NCBI GenBank assembly: GCA_903868285.1
Contig: CAIPUP010000070.1
Location: 1 to 15,599, forward strand
DNA: 15,599 nucleotides
Reading direction: 5' to 3'
Source of the DNA: an uncultured beta proteobacterium
GTDB lineage: Bacteria; Pseudomonadota; Gammaproteobacteria; Burkholderiales; SG8-39
Below, in pieces: positions 5,724-13,973 of this stretch. The notes under the pieces were generated by a model. It saw nothing but the letters and a program-made list of their open reading frames with translations, did not search any database and had not been told where the DNA came from. The translations under genes were made by a program, and so were the position numbers. The stretch's first letter is position 1. Each line of letters opens with the position of its first letter.

Positions 5724-6672
5724 CGGGTGGCTGACTGTCGAGCAGCACTTTGCCGGCACGCTCTTGTGCATCCGGCAGGCGCAGTCCCTTGCGCACCATC
5801 GGGCCCAGGCCGACACGCAGGTGAAGACGCCGGCTGATTGCGCTGGCACGGTTGATCAGCACAGCACGGTTGAGCGGCTCGGGCTGGTGGCGCGCGATCA
5901 GCAGCTTGTTACCTACGCCCTCCAGATCCATCACCGCCATGAAGCCAAACAGCGCGCGATAGCTGGCCACCATGCCGTCATAGTGGCTGTTGTATTGCCG
6001 GCTCCAGACATTGCTCAGCACCACGCCTTGCGGTGACAGCACGCGCTGCACCGCACGCAGGAATTCCTGCGTTGCCAGGGCATGCGGGAAGCCATCACCG
6101 CCATAGGCATCGAGCAGGATCAGGTCATAGCCCGGCTGCGCTTGCTCGATGAAGGCGCGGCCGTCGCCGACATGCACCTGCAACCGTGCGTCGGTGACCA
6201 GACCGAAGTGCGAGCGCGCCACCGCCACCACCGCCGGATCGAGCTCCACCGTATCGATGCTGGCTTCAGGCAGGTGCTTGTGCAAAAACATCGAGATGCT
6301 GCCGCCACCCAGGCCGACGATCAGGATGCGCTGCGGCTGCGGCTGCCACAGCAGCCCGACCGGGAAGGCCTGGATGTAGCGCACCGCAAGATGGTCGGGG
6401 TCGCCTGGCTTGACCACGCTTTGGCGTGCGCCATTGGTGCGAAAGCGCAAGGTGCGTAAGCCCTCTTCGTCTTCGGTCACCAGCAGCGCATCGTTGAACT
6501 GCGACTCCACCTGATAGATCAGGCGCTCGGCAGCGCGTGCCAGTACCGGCCAGCCGAGCCAGCCGCTCAGGGATGCCAGCAGCCCCAGCAAGAGCCGGCG
6601 CCGGCCCGCTGAAGGGGCCGGACTTATCCTTGGGGTTTTATCGTAAGTTATTGTTTTTATTGACTTTTTCAA
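5710..6672 (-). CDS. Spermidine synthase-like protein with Tat-like signal peptide
   Basis: This 320-residue protein has a Rossmann methyltransferase/aminopropyltransferase core: LIVGLGGGSISMF at 117-129, VELD at 142-145, GDGRAF at 169-174 and LLDAYGGDGFP at 186-196, the region of the catalytic Asp in spermidine synthases. Ahead of it lies a signal-like segment: GRRRLLLGLLASLSGWLGW from residue 23, then LARA, giving a possible signal peptidase site after Ala47. The twin Arg suggests Tat export, though a membrane anchor is equally possible. Cytoplasmic SpeE proteins lack such a segment, so polyamine synthesis should not be assumed. The start is TTG at 6672, with AGGG about 6 nt upstream; no ATG or GTG exists between it and the signal. 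It lies 55 nt after the Mo-hydroxylase stop and may end that operon. Confidence 0.75.
   Translation of the reverse strand: MKKSIKTITYDKTPRISPAPSAGRRRLLLGLLASLSGWLGWPVLARAAERLIYQVESQFNDALLVTEDEEGLRTLRFRTNGARQSVVKPGDPDHLAVRYIQAFPVGLLWQPQPQRILIVGLGGGSISMFLHKHLPEASIDTVELDPAVVAVARSHFGLVTDARLQVHVGDGRAFIEQAQPGYDLILLDAYGGDGFPHALATQEFLRAVQRVLSPQGVVLSNVWSRQYNSHYDGMVASYRALFGFMAVMDLEGVGNKLLIARHQPEPLNRAVLINRASAISRRLHLRVGLGPMVRKGLRLPDAQERAGKVLLDSQPPATTG
6644..6656 (-). promoter_or_regulatory. IHF-like motif (one mismatch)
   Basis: On the minus strand AAACAATAACTTA matches the IHF consensus WATCAANNNNTTR with one mismatch and has an A-rich flank on the side IHF prefers. It falls inside the first codons of the spermidine-synthase-like frame as annotated from TTG. 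A closely similar 28-nt element recurs at 13931-13957 in the same orientation. Confidence 0.3.
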
Positions 6673-6727
6673 GCGACGCCCTGACTCTGATCTGGTGCTG
6701 TTACGCGGCTGTTAAGGATTGTGGCTG

Positions 6728-9094
6728 CTATGGATTGTTTTGGGCTTGCTGTGCGCCATCGATCAGCGCCAGCAGCCGTGCCGGGCTGAGCGGGAACTCG
6801 TTGATCTGCAAGGGCTGTCGCAGCGCCAGTGGTCGCAAGGCATCTTCGATGGCCGCGATCAGCGCGCTCGGCGCGCCGATGGTGCCGCTCTCGGCCGCGC
6901 CCTTGACCCCCAGCGGATTGAGCGGGGTGGGCGACTCCATGTGTTCGATCTCGATCATCGGCAGACCATCGGCGGTGGGCAGCAGATAGTCGGCATAGGT
7001 CACGCTCAGCGGTTGGCCCTGCTCGTCGTAGTGCAGGTGTTCGAGCAGCGCGGCGCCGATGCCGTGCACCACGCCGCCATGCACCTGACCTTCGACCAGC
7101 ACCGGGTTGAGCATGCGGCCGCAGTCATGCACCACCACATAACGCAGGATGCGCACACCGCCGGTGGCGATATCGACTTCGACTTCGGCCAGATGGGTGC
7201 CATTGGTGTAGCACAGCCCCTGCGGCTCGAAATCGACCGCCGCTGCCAGACCAGGTGCCAGTCCTGCCGGCAATGCGAATCCGGCCACGCCGCCCAGGGC
7301 GCGTGCCACCTCGCCCAGCGAGCGCTTCAACTCCGGCACGCCCTTGACCTGGATCCAGCCATCCTTGAATTCCAGATCGTCCTCGGCCGCCTCCAGCAGG
7401 GTGGCGGCAGCCTTGCGCGCCTTGTCGGCCACTTGCAGCGCGGCCAGATGCACCGCATTGCCAGCCGTCACCGCCTGGCGGCTGGCAAACGCCCCCAGCC
7501 CCAGCGCGCTGGCATCGGTGTCGCCATCGCGCAGTTGAATTTGTTCCGGTGCCACGCCCAGTTGCGCTGCCACCAGCTCGGCCAGCATGCTGCGCGTGCC
7601 CTGACCCTGGGCGGTGGCGCCGGTGGTGACGACAATCGTGCCGGAGGGGCCGATGCGTACCGAGGCGCTCTCGAACGGACCGCGTCCGGTGGCCTCGACA
7701 TAGTTGGCCAGGCCGATGCCCCGGTAACGGCCCTGGGCCAGCGCGGCGGCACGCCGTGCCGCAAAGCCATCCCAGTCGATCAGCGCCAGCGCCCGGCGCT
7801 GACACTCCGGATAGTCGCCGCTGTCATAGCGCATCACCGAGCCGTCGCGCTGCTTGATCGGCACCTCGAACGGCATCTGCGCCGCGCTGATCAGATTGCG
7901 GCGACGGATTTCATCCCGGCCTATGCCCAGTTGATCGGCCATGGCATCGAGCAGTCGCTCCATGACAAAGGTGCCTTGCGGCCGGCCCGCGCCACGCGTC
8001 GGCGCCGCCGGCACCAGGTTGGTCAGGCATAGCGAAATGTCGATGTCCACCGCCGGCAGTACATACGGGCCGATCATGTTGGTCACGGCATTGAAGGGCA
8101 GCGCCACGCCATAGGGAGTGCAGGCGCCATGGTCGTGCAGCAGCTGGCCGCGTATGCCCAGCAGCCGGCCCTCGCCATCGAACGCCGCCTCCATGTCCCA
8201 AAGCTGCAAACGCTCGGACACGGTGGAGATGAAATTCTCCAGCCGGTCCTCGATCCATTTCACCGGCCGGCCCAGCAACAGCGCGGCTGCCGGCACCACC
8301 AGTTCTTCCGGATGCACCACCGCCTTGGGACCGAAGCCGCCGCCGACGTCTGGTGCCACCACCCGCACCTGATGCTCGCCCAGTCCCAGCATCTCCACCA
8401 GCAGCGCCTTGGTGCGATGGGGCATCTGGGTGCTGCTCCACACCGACAGCCGTTGCTCGCTGGCATCGAAGCGCGCCAGCACACCGCGCGGCTCCATCGA
8501 ATGGCCGCCACCCTTGTTGAGCCGGAACTGCCGGCTGATGCGATGACTGGCACGGGCGAAGGCGGCATCGATCTCGCCGTACACCACGCGCGTATGCGCC
8601 ACCTTGTTGTCCGGGCAATCCAGTCGCGCTCGCTCAGCCCCGGGTTTCAGGGCAGCACGCAGATCGGTCACCACCGGCAGGCTCTCCAGCTGTGGCTCGA
8701 CCAGGCGCGCCGCATCCTCGGCCACCCGCCGGCTGTCGGCGATCACCAGGGCAATCGGTTCACCGACATAGCAGACCTCGTCCTGCGCCAGCCACGGCGG
8801 ATCGACATGGAAGCGGATCATGGCCGAGGGTGTGGACTGCGGAATGCGTTCCTGGCGCATCACCGCGCGCAGATCGGCATGCGTCAGCACCGCCTGCACG
8901 CCTGGCAGGGCAAGTGCCGCAGCACAGTCCACGCCCAGCAGCCGGGCATGCGCCAGCGGACTGCGCACGAACATGGCATGCAGGCTGTCTGCGGCTGGCA
9001 GGTCGTCGACAAAACGCCCCTGGCCGCGCAGCAGCGCGGCATCCTCCACCCGCGTCATGCGACGCGAGCGGCCATGGCCGGTGATGGCGTTCAA
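6728..9094 (-). CDS. Molybdenum hydroxylase large subunit (xanthine dehydrogenase/CoxL form II-like)
   Basis: This 788-residue molybdopterin-binding subunit of the xanthine dehydrogenase family hydroxylates carbon using water. RVEDAALLRGQGRFVDDL at 15-32 begins the hammerhead domain. The Mo-cofactor loop is VGGGFGPK at 250-257, the active-site stretch is TRGAGRPQG at 366-374, and the catalytic Glu is E735 in KGAAESG. True CO dehydrogenases have Cys in the AYRCSFR loop; here it is Gly-Ala-Gly, so CO is an unlikely substrate, and an aldehyde or N-heteroaromatic is more likely. The usual FAD and 2Fe-2S subunits are absent on both sides. The TTG start overlaps the upstream stop (TTGA), suggesting coupling; ATG 9058 would cut into the conserved N-terminus. 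Export is not suggested. Confidence 0.88.
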   Translation of the reverse strand: MNAITGHGRSRRMTRVEDAALLRGQGRFVDDLPAADSLHAMFVRSPLAHARLLGVDCAAALALPGVQAVLTHADLRAVMRQERIPQSTPSAMIRFHVDPPWLAQDEVCYVGEPIALVIADSRRVAEDAARLVEPQLESLPVVTDLRAALKPGAERARLDCPDNKVAHTRVVYGEIDAAFARASHRISRQFRLNKGGGHSMEPRGVLARFDASEQRLSVWSSTQMPHRTKALLVEMLGLGEHQVRVVAPDVGGGFGPKAVVHPEELVVPAAALLLGRPVKWIEDRLENFISTVSERLQLWDMEAAFDGEGRLLGIRGQLLHDHGACTPYGVALPFNAVTNMIGPYVLPAVDIDISLCLTNLVPAAPTRGAGRPQGTFVMERLLDAMADQLGIGRDEIRRRNLISAAQMPFEVPIKQRDGSVMRYDSGDYPECQRRALALIDWDGFAARRAAALAQGRYRGIGLANYVEATGRGPFESASVRIGPSGTIVVTTGATAQGQGTRSMLAELVAAQLGVAPEQIQLRDGDTDASALGLGAFASRQAVTAGNAVHLAALQVADKARKAAATLLEAAEDDLEFKDGWIQVKGVPELKRSLGEVARALGGVAGFALPAGLAPGLAAAVDFEPQGLCYTNGTHLAEVEVDIATGGVRILRYVVVHDCGRMLNPVLVEGQVHGGVVHGIGAALLEHLHYDEQGQPLSVTYADYLLPTADGLPMIEIEHMESPTPLNPLGVKGAAESGTIGAPSALIAAIEDALRPLALRQPLQINEFPLSPARLLALIDGAQQAQNNP

Positions 9095-10182
9095 CGTGTT
9101 TTAGCGTGCAGTTGCGCTGCCATCCAGTCCGCCGATTGCGGCCGGTAGCGATAGGCGCGGTTGTGCGCTACATGGTTGCCATCATCGATGACGATGATCT
9201 CGGTCGGGCCGCTGGATTCGCTGGCCAGGCGCTTGGCGTCTTCCGGCGGGCAGAGCCGGTCCAGGCCACCGGCGATGACCAGCATCGGGCAGGTGATCTT
9301 CTGTGCGATGCCGCGCAGCGACAGCAGGTTGGCGCGTTCGCGTGCCTCGGCCTCGTTGGCGCTATGGCTGCGCACCCGGAACGCATCCTGGGTCAGTGCC
9401 GGCAGTTGCTCCCACAGCGCACCCCAGTCATACGGACCGCAGTTGGAGACGCAGGCCTTGAGGCGCTTCTCGAACGCCACCGTGCGCGGGCCGTAGTAGC
9501 CACCGAGGCTGATGCCCCAGATGCCGATGCGATCGCCATCGACATCGTCGCGTTGCAGCGCCCAGTCGATTACCGGGCCGACCACGTTTTCGTAGTCGTA
9601 GCGGATCGGCATGTCGTATTCCGCTTCGCCTTGTCCCGGGCCGTCAAAGGCCAGGGTGGCCATACCGCGATCCAGAAAGGTCGACTCGAAGGTGATCAGT
9701 TCTTCCTTGGTCGAATCCAGGCCCATGGTCATCAGCACCAGCGGATAGCGGCCCTTGCTGTCAGCGGCACCGGCCACATGTACCGGCTTGCGCAGCACAC
9801 CCGCCAGTTGCTTGCCCTCGTAGGGAATCAGCACCCGCTCACCCGGCGGATTCATATGCGGCAGCGCCAGGGTGTGGCACTCCACCGCTTTCTTGTGCGC
9901 CACGCGATGCTGCGCCATGTCCTTGACAAACAGGTACTTGCCGAAGTGATAGGTGGCAGCGGCGCGGCACAGATGCTCGGCGGCGCTGATGTAGTGCTGC
10001 TCGGCCAGAGCCTGGCGTCCCATGCCCTCATGAATTGCGGCGCGTGCCGACCAGGCCTTGCACCAGTCGTCCCAGCTCTCGATCGAGTGCGTGACATCCA
10101 TGAAGTCGCTGGCGTTGACGCCATTGACGGTGTAGCGCGCCAGCATGTGTTCGCGGGCGTGGGTGACGAAATGATCGGCCAT
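9091..10182 (-). CDS. Alpha/beta hydrolase, pseudooxynicotine-hydrolase/FrsA-like C-C hydrolase
   Basis: This 363-residue cytoplasmic alpha/beta hydrolase has a helical N-terminal region (1-115), which in this family forms a cap, then the hydrolase core from about 117. The nucleophile is Ser225 in WGISLGGYYGPR, the acid is Asp308 in GGLDRLCPP, and His337 lies in DDGNHVAHN. The segment MGLDSTKEE at 153-161 and DGPGQGE at 180-186 are typical of 2,6-dihydroxypseudooxynicotine hydrolase relatives, which cleave a C-C bond next to a carbonyl in nicotine breakdown. The residue spacing of the triad fits that group closely as I recall it. GGAAC-type sequence (AAAGGAAC) lies 3-4 nt upstream of the ATG. 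The gene overlaps the Mo-hydroxylase by 4 nt and follows a Bug protein after 85 nt. The exact substrate cannot be read from sequence. Confidence 0.85.
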   Translation of the reverse strand: MADHFVTHAREHMLARYTVNGVNASDFMDVTHSIESWDDWCKAWSARAAIHEGMGRQALAEQHYISAAEHLCRAAATYHFGKYLFVKDMAQHRVAHKKAVECHTLALPHMNPPGERVLIPYEGKQLAGVLRKPVHVAGAADSKGRYPLVLMTMGLDSTKEELITFESTFLDRGMATLAFDGPGQGEAEYDMPIRYDYENVVGPVIDWALQRDDVDGDRIGIWGISLGGYYGPRTVAFEKRLKACVSNCGPYDWGALWEQLPALTQDAFRVRSHSANEAEARERANLLSLRGIAQKITCPMLVIAGGLDRLCPPEDAKRLASESSGPTEIIVIDDGNHVAHNRAYRYRPQSADWMAAQLHAKTR

Positions 10183-10267
10183 GATGTTCCTTTCGGTTGC
10201 GGTATTGCAGTGAAGGCTGAAAACAGAGTGCTGCAGATTGGGTCGTGCCGGGCGCTTAGTCTTGGTC

Positions 10268-11275
10268 TTAGTCAGCGCGGATGTTGTTGTCGCGAATGAG
10301 CTTGCTCCAGCGCTCGAAGTCGCTGCGGATCAGTTCATTGAAGCGATCCGGTCCCATGCCAGTGGGCTCGAAGCCGGCTTCACGCAGGCGGGCTGCCGCA
10401 GCCGGCATGAAGATGGCGCTGCGCACATCGGCGGCGATCTGTTCCACCACAGCCTTGGGCGTGGCCGCGGGTGCGAACAGGCCATGCCAGCCGGCTTCCA
10501 TGGTGACGCCGGGGAAGGCGCTGGCAAAGGTCGGCACCGTGGGCAATCTCTCCAGCGGCTTGGCGCTGGTGACGATGAGCGGGCGTACCTTGCCGGCGCT
10601 GACCAAGGGCTGCATGCTGCTGGTGGTATCGAACACCATGTCGACCTCGCCCGACATCAGTGCCTGCATCGCCGGCGCGCTGCCCTTGTAGGGCACATGG
10701 GTGATGTTGACCTTGGTGACGCTCTTGAGCAGCTCCATGTACAGATGCAGGCTGGAGCCGACACCGCCGCTGCCGTAGTTGAGCTTGCCGGGTTCGCGCC
10801 GCGCCAGTTCCAGCAGCTCGCCGATGGTGGAGACGCCCAGCTTGGGGTGTGCCGCCAGCAGGTGGTAGTAGACCGCGGTCTGCACCACGCCGGTGAGATC
10901 GCGCAGCACATCGAAGGAGGTTTTCTGCAGCTGCTGCGTCACCACCACCAGCACCGGGTTGTACAACAGGGTGTGACCATCGGCCGGGCTGCGCACCACG
11001 TTCTCGACCCCCAGTGCGCCATTGGCACCGATGCGGTTTTCCACAATCACAGGCTGCTTCCAGACTTCGCGCATCTGTGCTGCCAGCACCCGCGCCATGA
11101 CATCCAGCGTGCCGCCGGGCGAGAACGCCACGATGAGTCGTACTGGCTTGTTGGGGAAGTCGGGCGCGCTGCGTTGGGCTTGGGCCCGGCAGGGATTCAG
11201 TGTCAGGCCCAGCATCAATGCCAGGCCGAGTACGGCAGTGAGCGCCCTGGCCATGGCTTGGTTGCAGTTCATCAT
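10268..11275 (-). CDS. Bug-family (TctC) tripartite transporter substrate-binding protein
   Basis: This is a 335-residue periplasmic solute-binding protein. A Sec signal peptide occupies about 1-33 (hydrophobic ALTAVLGLALMLGLTL, then AQAQ). The mature protein starts with FPNKPVRLIVAFSPGGTLDVMAR; the PGGxxD loop at about 53-58 is the Bug-family contact for a ligand carboxylate. VIVENRIGANGALG and the later HVPYKGSAPAMQAL and GEVDMVFD stretches are also family signatures. Such proteins bind dicarboxylates, aromatic carboxylates, amides or similar anions. The start is the first of two adjacent ATGs, with GGAGG 8 nt upstream; the longer frame to 11428 overlaps the UbiD gene in shadow sequence. 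It lies 31 nt after ubiD, so it is cotranscribed. No TctA/TctB membrane subunits are nearby; many Bug genes stand alone in this way. Confidence 0.92.
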   Translation of the reverse strand: MMNCNQAMARALTAVLGLALMLGLTLNPCRAQAQRSAPDFPNKPVRLIVAFSPGGTLDVMARVLAAQMREVWKQPVIVENRIGANGALGVENVVRSPADGHTLLYNPVLVVVTQQLQKTSFDVLRDLTGVVQTAVYYHLLAAHPKLGVSTIGELLELARREPGKLNYGSGGVGSSLHLYMELLKSVTKVNITHVPYKGSAPAMQALMSGEVDMVFDTTSSMQPLVSAGKVRPLIVTSAKPLERLPTVPTFASAFPGVTMEAGWHGLFAPAATPKAVVEQIAADVRSAIFMPAAAARLREAGFEPTGMGPDRFNELIRSDFERWSKLIRDNNIRAD

Positions 11276-11306
11276 GCGGTTGTCCTCCTCAGGGGTAAAG
11301 GCAATG

Positions 11307-12758
11307 TCAATGCGGCAAACGGATGTCGAACAAGCCGTGCCATTTCTTTTCCAGTTCGCGCAGATAGACCGGATCGGCCTCGGCCACGCGCGGGAAGTCG
11401 GCAATCCACTCGAACGGCTTGCAGGCATCGATCACGGCGCGTGAGTTGAAGGCCGGCTCGCCCGGTCGCAGCATCGGTTCGGCCTTGCTGGCCCAGGCGC
11501 GGCGAATGAAATCGATGCTGGTGGCCGGATCGGTACGGGTGCATACCGCCCACAGCACTTCTTCCAGATTGGTGACGTCGATGTCTTCATCCACCACGAT
11601 GGTGTACTTGCCCATGTAGGCGGCTTCGCGGCATTGCGAGGCAATGAAGCCGGCCTGACGGGCATGGCCGGCATAGCGCTGACGGATCGCCACGATCACC
11701 AGCATGCGGCCACCGCCACATTCCGGCGCGTAAACACCCTTGACCTCCGGAATGCCGGCCGATACCAGGGCATCGAAAATCATTGCCGACTTCATGATGG
11801 TGCGCATGTAGGAGTAGTCATGCGGCGGCTTGGCCGGCGGTGCGCCAAGGATGATCGGGTCATTGCGGTACAGCACCCGCTCCACCTTGAGGTAGGGCTC
11901 TTGCGTGGTGCCGCTGACGTAGTAGCCCGGCCATTCGCCGAACGGCCCTTCATCGGTGGTCTCGCCCTGCTTGATCCAGCCCTCGATGATGATTTCGGCA
12001 TCGGCGATCAGCGGCAGGCCGGTGATCGTGCTCTTGACCACCTTGACCGGCTCGCCGCGCACCGCACCGGCGTAATTCAGTTCGCTCATGCCGGTGGGCA
12101 CTTCCACCCCGGCCAGGATCATGAACAACGGGTCCATGCCAATGTGTATTGCCACCGGCGCCCGGCCTTCGCGCGCCATCCATTTGTCGCAATGGGTGCG
12201 GCCATGCTTGCCATTGACGATGTTCATGGTGACGTGGTTCTTGTCCACCAGCATCGAGCGATAGGCGCCCAGGTTGACCCAGTGATCGTCCGGGTCGATG
12301 GTGGCCACGGCAGCGCCGGTGCCGATGTAGCGCCCGCCATCCAGGGCATGCCACAGCGGGGTGGGAAATTTCATCAGGTCGACCGCGTCGCCCTGCATCA
12401 CGTTCTCGAACACCGGGCCGCTGTCGACAAACACCGGATCGAAATCTTTGGCCGCGGCGGCCCAGCGATTGGGCGCGCCGCGGAGTTGCTCGACCAGCGA
12501 GGCGTCGTTGTGGTCTGCCCCCATACGCAGGGTCAGGCCGAGCCGGCGTGCGCTGTTGGTGGAGGAGGTGAGGATGCGAAAGCCCTTGGCGTGGCCCTTG
12601 ATCTCATCAAACAGCAGCGCCGGGCCGCGTTTTTTGTAATCGATCTCCGACACACCGCCGATTTCCAGATTCCAGTCCGCACCCTTGGGATGCGCCAGCT
12701 CGCCGATGGCCTTGACCTGTTCCAGCCATTGGCGCAGGTCATTGTACTGGTTTTTCAT
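11307..12758 (-). CDS. UbiD-family prenylated-FMN decarboxylase
   Basis: This 483-residue protein belongs to the UbiD family, reversible (de)carboxylases that use prenylated FMN. The catalytic set is visible: R167 in NLGAYRSML, and E270 and E275 in DEGPFGEWPGYY, with the same five-residue Glu spacing as in fungal Fdc1. Conserved cofactor-region segments include GGRYIGTGAA at 141-150 and GRTHCDKWM. The length fits aromatic-acid UbiD members (450-500). It is the first gene of the minus-strand catabolic operon and is divergent from a second Bug protein, so it probably acts on an unsaturated or aromatic carboxylic acid brought in by those proteins; true ubiquinone UbiD is unlikely in this context. 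Cofactor supply would require a UbiX, not in the window. The ATG at 12758 has AAGGA 7 nt upstream. Confidence 0.92.
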   Translation of the reverse strand: MKNQYNDLRQWLEQVKAIGELAHPKGADWNLEIGGVSEIDYKKRGPALLFDEIKGHAKGFRILTSSTNSARRLGLTLRMGADHNDASLVEQLRGAPNRWAAAAKDFDPVFVDSGPVFENVMQGDAVDLMKFPTPLWHALDGGRYIGTGAAVATIDPDDHWVNLGAYRSMLVDKNHVTMNIVNGKHGRTHCDKWMAREGRAPVAIHIGMDPLFMILAGVEVPTGMSELNYAGAVRGEPVKVVKSTITGLPLIADAEIIIEGWIKQGETTDEGPFGEWPGYYVSGTTQEPYLKVERVLYRNDPIILGAPPAKPPHDYSYMRTIMKSAMIFDALVSAGIPEVKGVYAPECGGGRMLVIVAIRQRYAGHARQAGFIASQCREAAYMGKYTIVVDEDIDVTNLEEVLWAVCTRTDPATSIDFIRRAWASKAEPMLRPGEPAFNSRAVIDACKPFEWIADFPRVAEADPVYLRELEKKWHGLFDIRLPH

Positions 12759-12812
12759 GCGGCAATCCTTGGCTGCTAGTGCTGAAGGAGGCGAATCTTA
12801 CTGGAAGCCGCT

Positions 12813-12821
12813 TGCTATGAT
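12813..12821 (+). promoter_or_regulatory. Candidate extended -10 promoter for the plus-strand Bug gene
   Basis: TGCTATGAT is an extended -10 element (TGn followed by TATGAT, one mismatch to TATAAT) in the 151-nt divergent region. No good -35 box is visible, which is usual for extended -10 promoters. Transcription would start near 12828, leaving an 80-nt leader that includes a palindrome. Confidence 0.45.
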
Positions 12822-12844
12822 CCGCCGCCGCCCCGGCTCTGCGC

Positions 12845-12856
12845 CGCGGTACCGCG
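12845..12856. promoter_or_regulatory. 12-bp perfect palindrome, candidate operator or leader hairpin
   Basis: CGCGGTACCGCG is a perfect palindrome just downstream of the predicted plus-strand start site, between the divergent ubiD and Bug genes. A regulator bound there could control both operons. In so GC-rich a context a chance palindrome is possible. Confidence 0.35.
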
Positions 12857-12909
12857 CGTCGTTTCCTCCTTCGTTTCCTCTTTTGCAGTGCATTGATAAC
12901 GGATTACCC

Positions 12910-13899
12910 ATGCTGAACCGCCCTTATTCCCAATTGATGTTGAGCGCCGCCCTCGGCCTGGCGCTGTTGTCGATGCCCGGTGTGCAGTCGGCTGCCCGGG
13001 CGCAGGGCTTCCCCAGCAAGCCGGTGAAGGTCATCCTGCCCAGCCCGCCCGGCGGTGGCACTGATGCCCTGGCGCGCATCCTGGCCGACAAGTTGCGCGA
13101 GAAATGGGGCCAGCCGGTGATTGTCGAGAACCGTGCCGGTGCCGGCGGCAACATCGCTGGCGATGTCACCAGCAAGGCCGCGCCCGATGGCTACACCCTG
13201 ATGCTGGCCCATCCGGCGCCGCTGGTGATCAACAAGGCGCTCTACAGCAAGCTCAGCTACGACCCGGATCAGTTCGTGCCGGTATCGCTGGTGGCGACAG
13301 TGCCGAATGTGCTGGTGGTGAACGCCAAGAGTCCGGCTGGCAGCGTGGCGCAACTCATTGCCATGGCGCGCGCCGAGCCGGGCAAGCTCAATTTTGCCTC
13401 CGGCGCCGTCGGCTCGCCGTCGTCGCTGACGCCGGAGCTGTTCAAGTCCATGACCGGGGTGAATATCCCTAGCATCCCGTTCCAGGGCAGTGCGCCGGCG
13501 CTGGTGGCCCTTCTGGGTGGTCAGGTCGACATGTTGTTCGTCGAGCTGAGTACCGCGCTGCCACATATCCGTGCCGGCAAGCTGCGCGCGCTGGCGGTGG
13601 CAGCCGAGCGTCGCAGTTCTTTCCTGCCCGAGGTGCCGACCCTGGCCGACACGCTGCCGGGCTTCAATGCCTCGGTCTGGTTCGGCATCGTGGCGCCGCC
13701 GAAAACCCCGGCCGCACTGGCCGAGCAGATTTCGCGTGCCGTGGCCGAGGCCTTGAAGCTGGCCGATGTCAGCAAGCAGCTGGTCGACATGAGCATGGAG
13801 GCGGTCGGTGGCACCCCGGCCGAGATGGCGCAGTACCTGCGCGAGGAGAGCCGGCGCTGGGGCGCGGTGATCCGGCAAAGCGGTGCGCGCGCCGATTGA
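12910..13899 (+). CDS. Bug-family (TctC) tripartite transporter substrate-binding protein, second copy
   Basis: This is a 329-residue periplasmic binding protein of the Bug family. The signal peptide spans about 1-32 (LMLSAALGLALLSM, then SAARAQ before GFPSKPVK). The ligand-carboxylate loop is PGGGTDALAR at about 47-56, followed by VIVENRAGAGGNIAG and later IPFQGSAPALVALLGGQVDM, all family signatures. It is clearly not a recent duplicate of the other Bug protein, since the two differ throughout. ATG 12910 was chosen because the signal peptide begins there; the frame is open to 12685 but that part lies in the promoter and over ubiD. The ribosome site is weak (GGAT). It is the first gene of a plus-strand unit with a nitrilase-like gene 74 nt downstream. 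It may bind a different ligand, or act as a sensor. Confidence 0.92.
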   Translation: MLNRPYSQLMLSAALGLALLSMPGVQSAARAQGFPSKPVKVILPSPPGGGTDALARILADKLREKWGQPVIVENRAGAGGNIAGDVTSKAAPDGYTLMLAHPAPLVINKALYSKLSYDPDQFVPVSLVATVPNVLVVNAKSPAGSVAQLIAMARAEPGKLNFASGAVGSPSSLTPELFKSMTGVNIPSIPFQGSAPALVALLGGQVDMLFVELSTALPHIRAGKLRALAVAAERRSSFLPEVPTLADTLPGFNASVWFGIVAPPKTPAALAEQISRAVAEALKLADVSKQLVDMSMEAVGGTPAEMAQYLREESRRWGAVIRQSGARAD

Positions 13900-13931
13900 G
13901 CAGCCGCCCTGACGACGTTGTAGAAGTATCA

Positions 13932-13944
13932 TAAGTTATTGATT
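13932..13944 (-). promoter_or_regulatory. Perfect IHF consensus site upstream of the nitrilase-like gene
   Basis: The minus strand reads AATCAATAACTTA, matching WATCAANNNNTTR at every defined position, with an A-tract on the side preferred by IHF. It lies in the AT-rich gap between the Bug gene and the nitrilase-like gene, about 30 nt before the latter's ATG, and could bend promoter DNA. The surrounding 28 nt resembles 6643-6670. Confidence 0.45.
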
Positions 13945-13973
13945 TAATTGAGTTTTTTGGAATTGGATCTAGC

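Noticed and set aside
6719..8032. Long plus-strand open frame opposite the Mo-hydroxylase gene
   Set aside because: His/Gln/Arg-rich composition typical of antisense shadows of GC-rich genes; the minus strand encodes unmistakable family motifs.
9106..10299. Long plus-strand open frame opposite the alpha/beta hydrolase
   Set aside because: Antisense shadow with no recognisable domain; the minus frame has a complete catalytic triad.
11634..12779. Long plus-strand open frame opposite the UbiD gene
   Set aside because: Antisense shadow; UbiD catalytic residues are on the minus strand.
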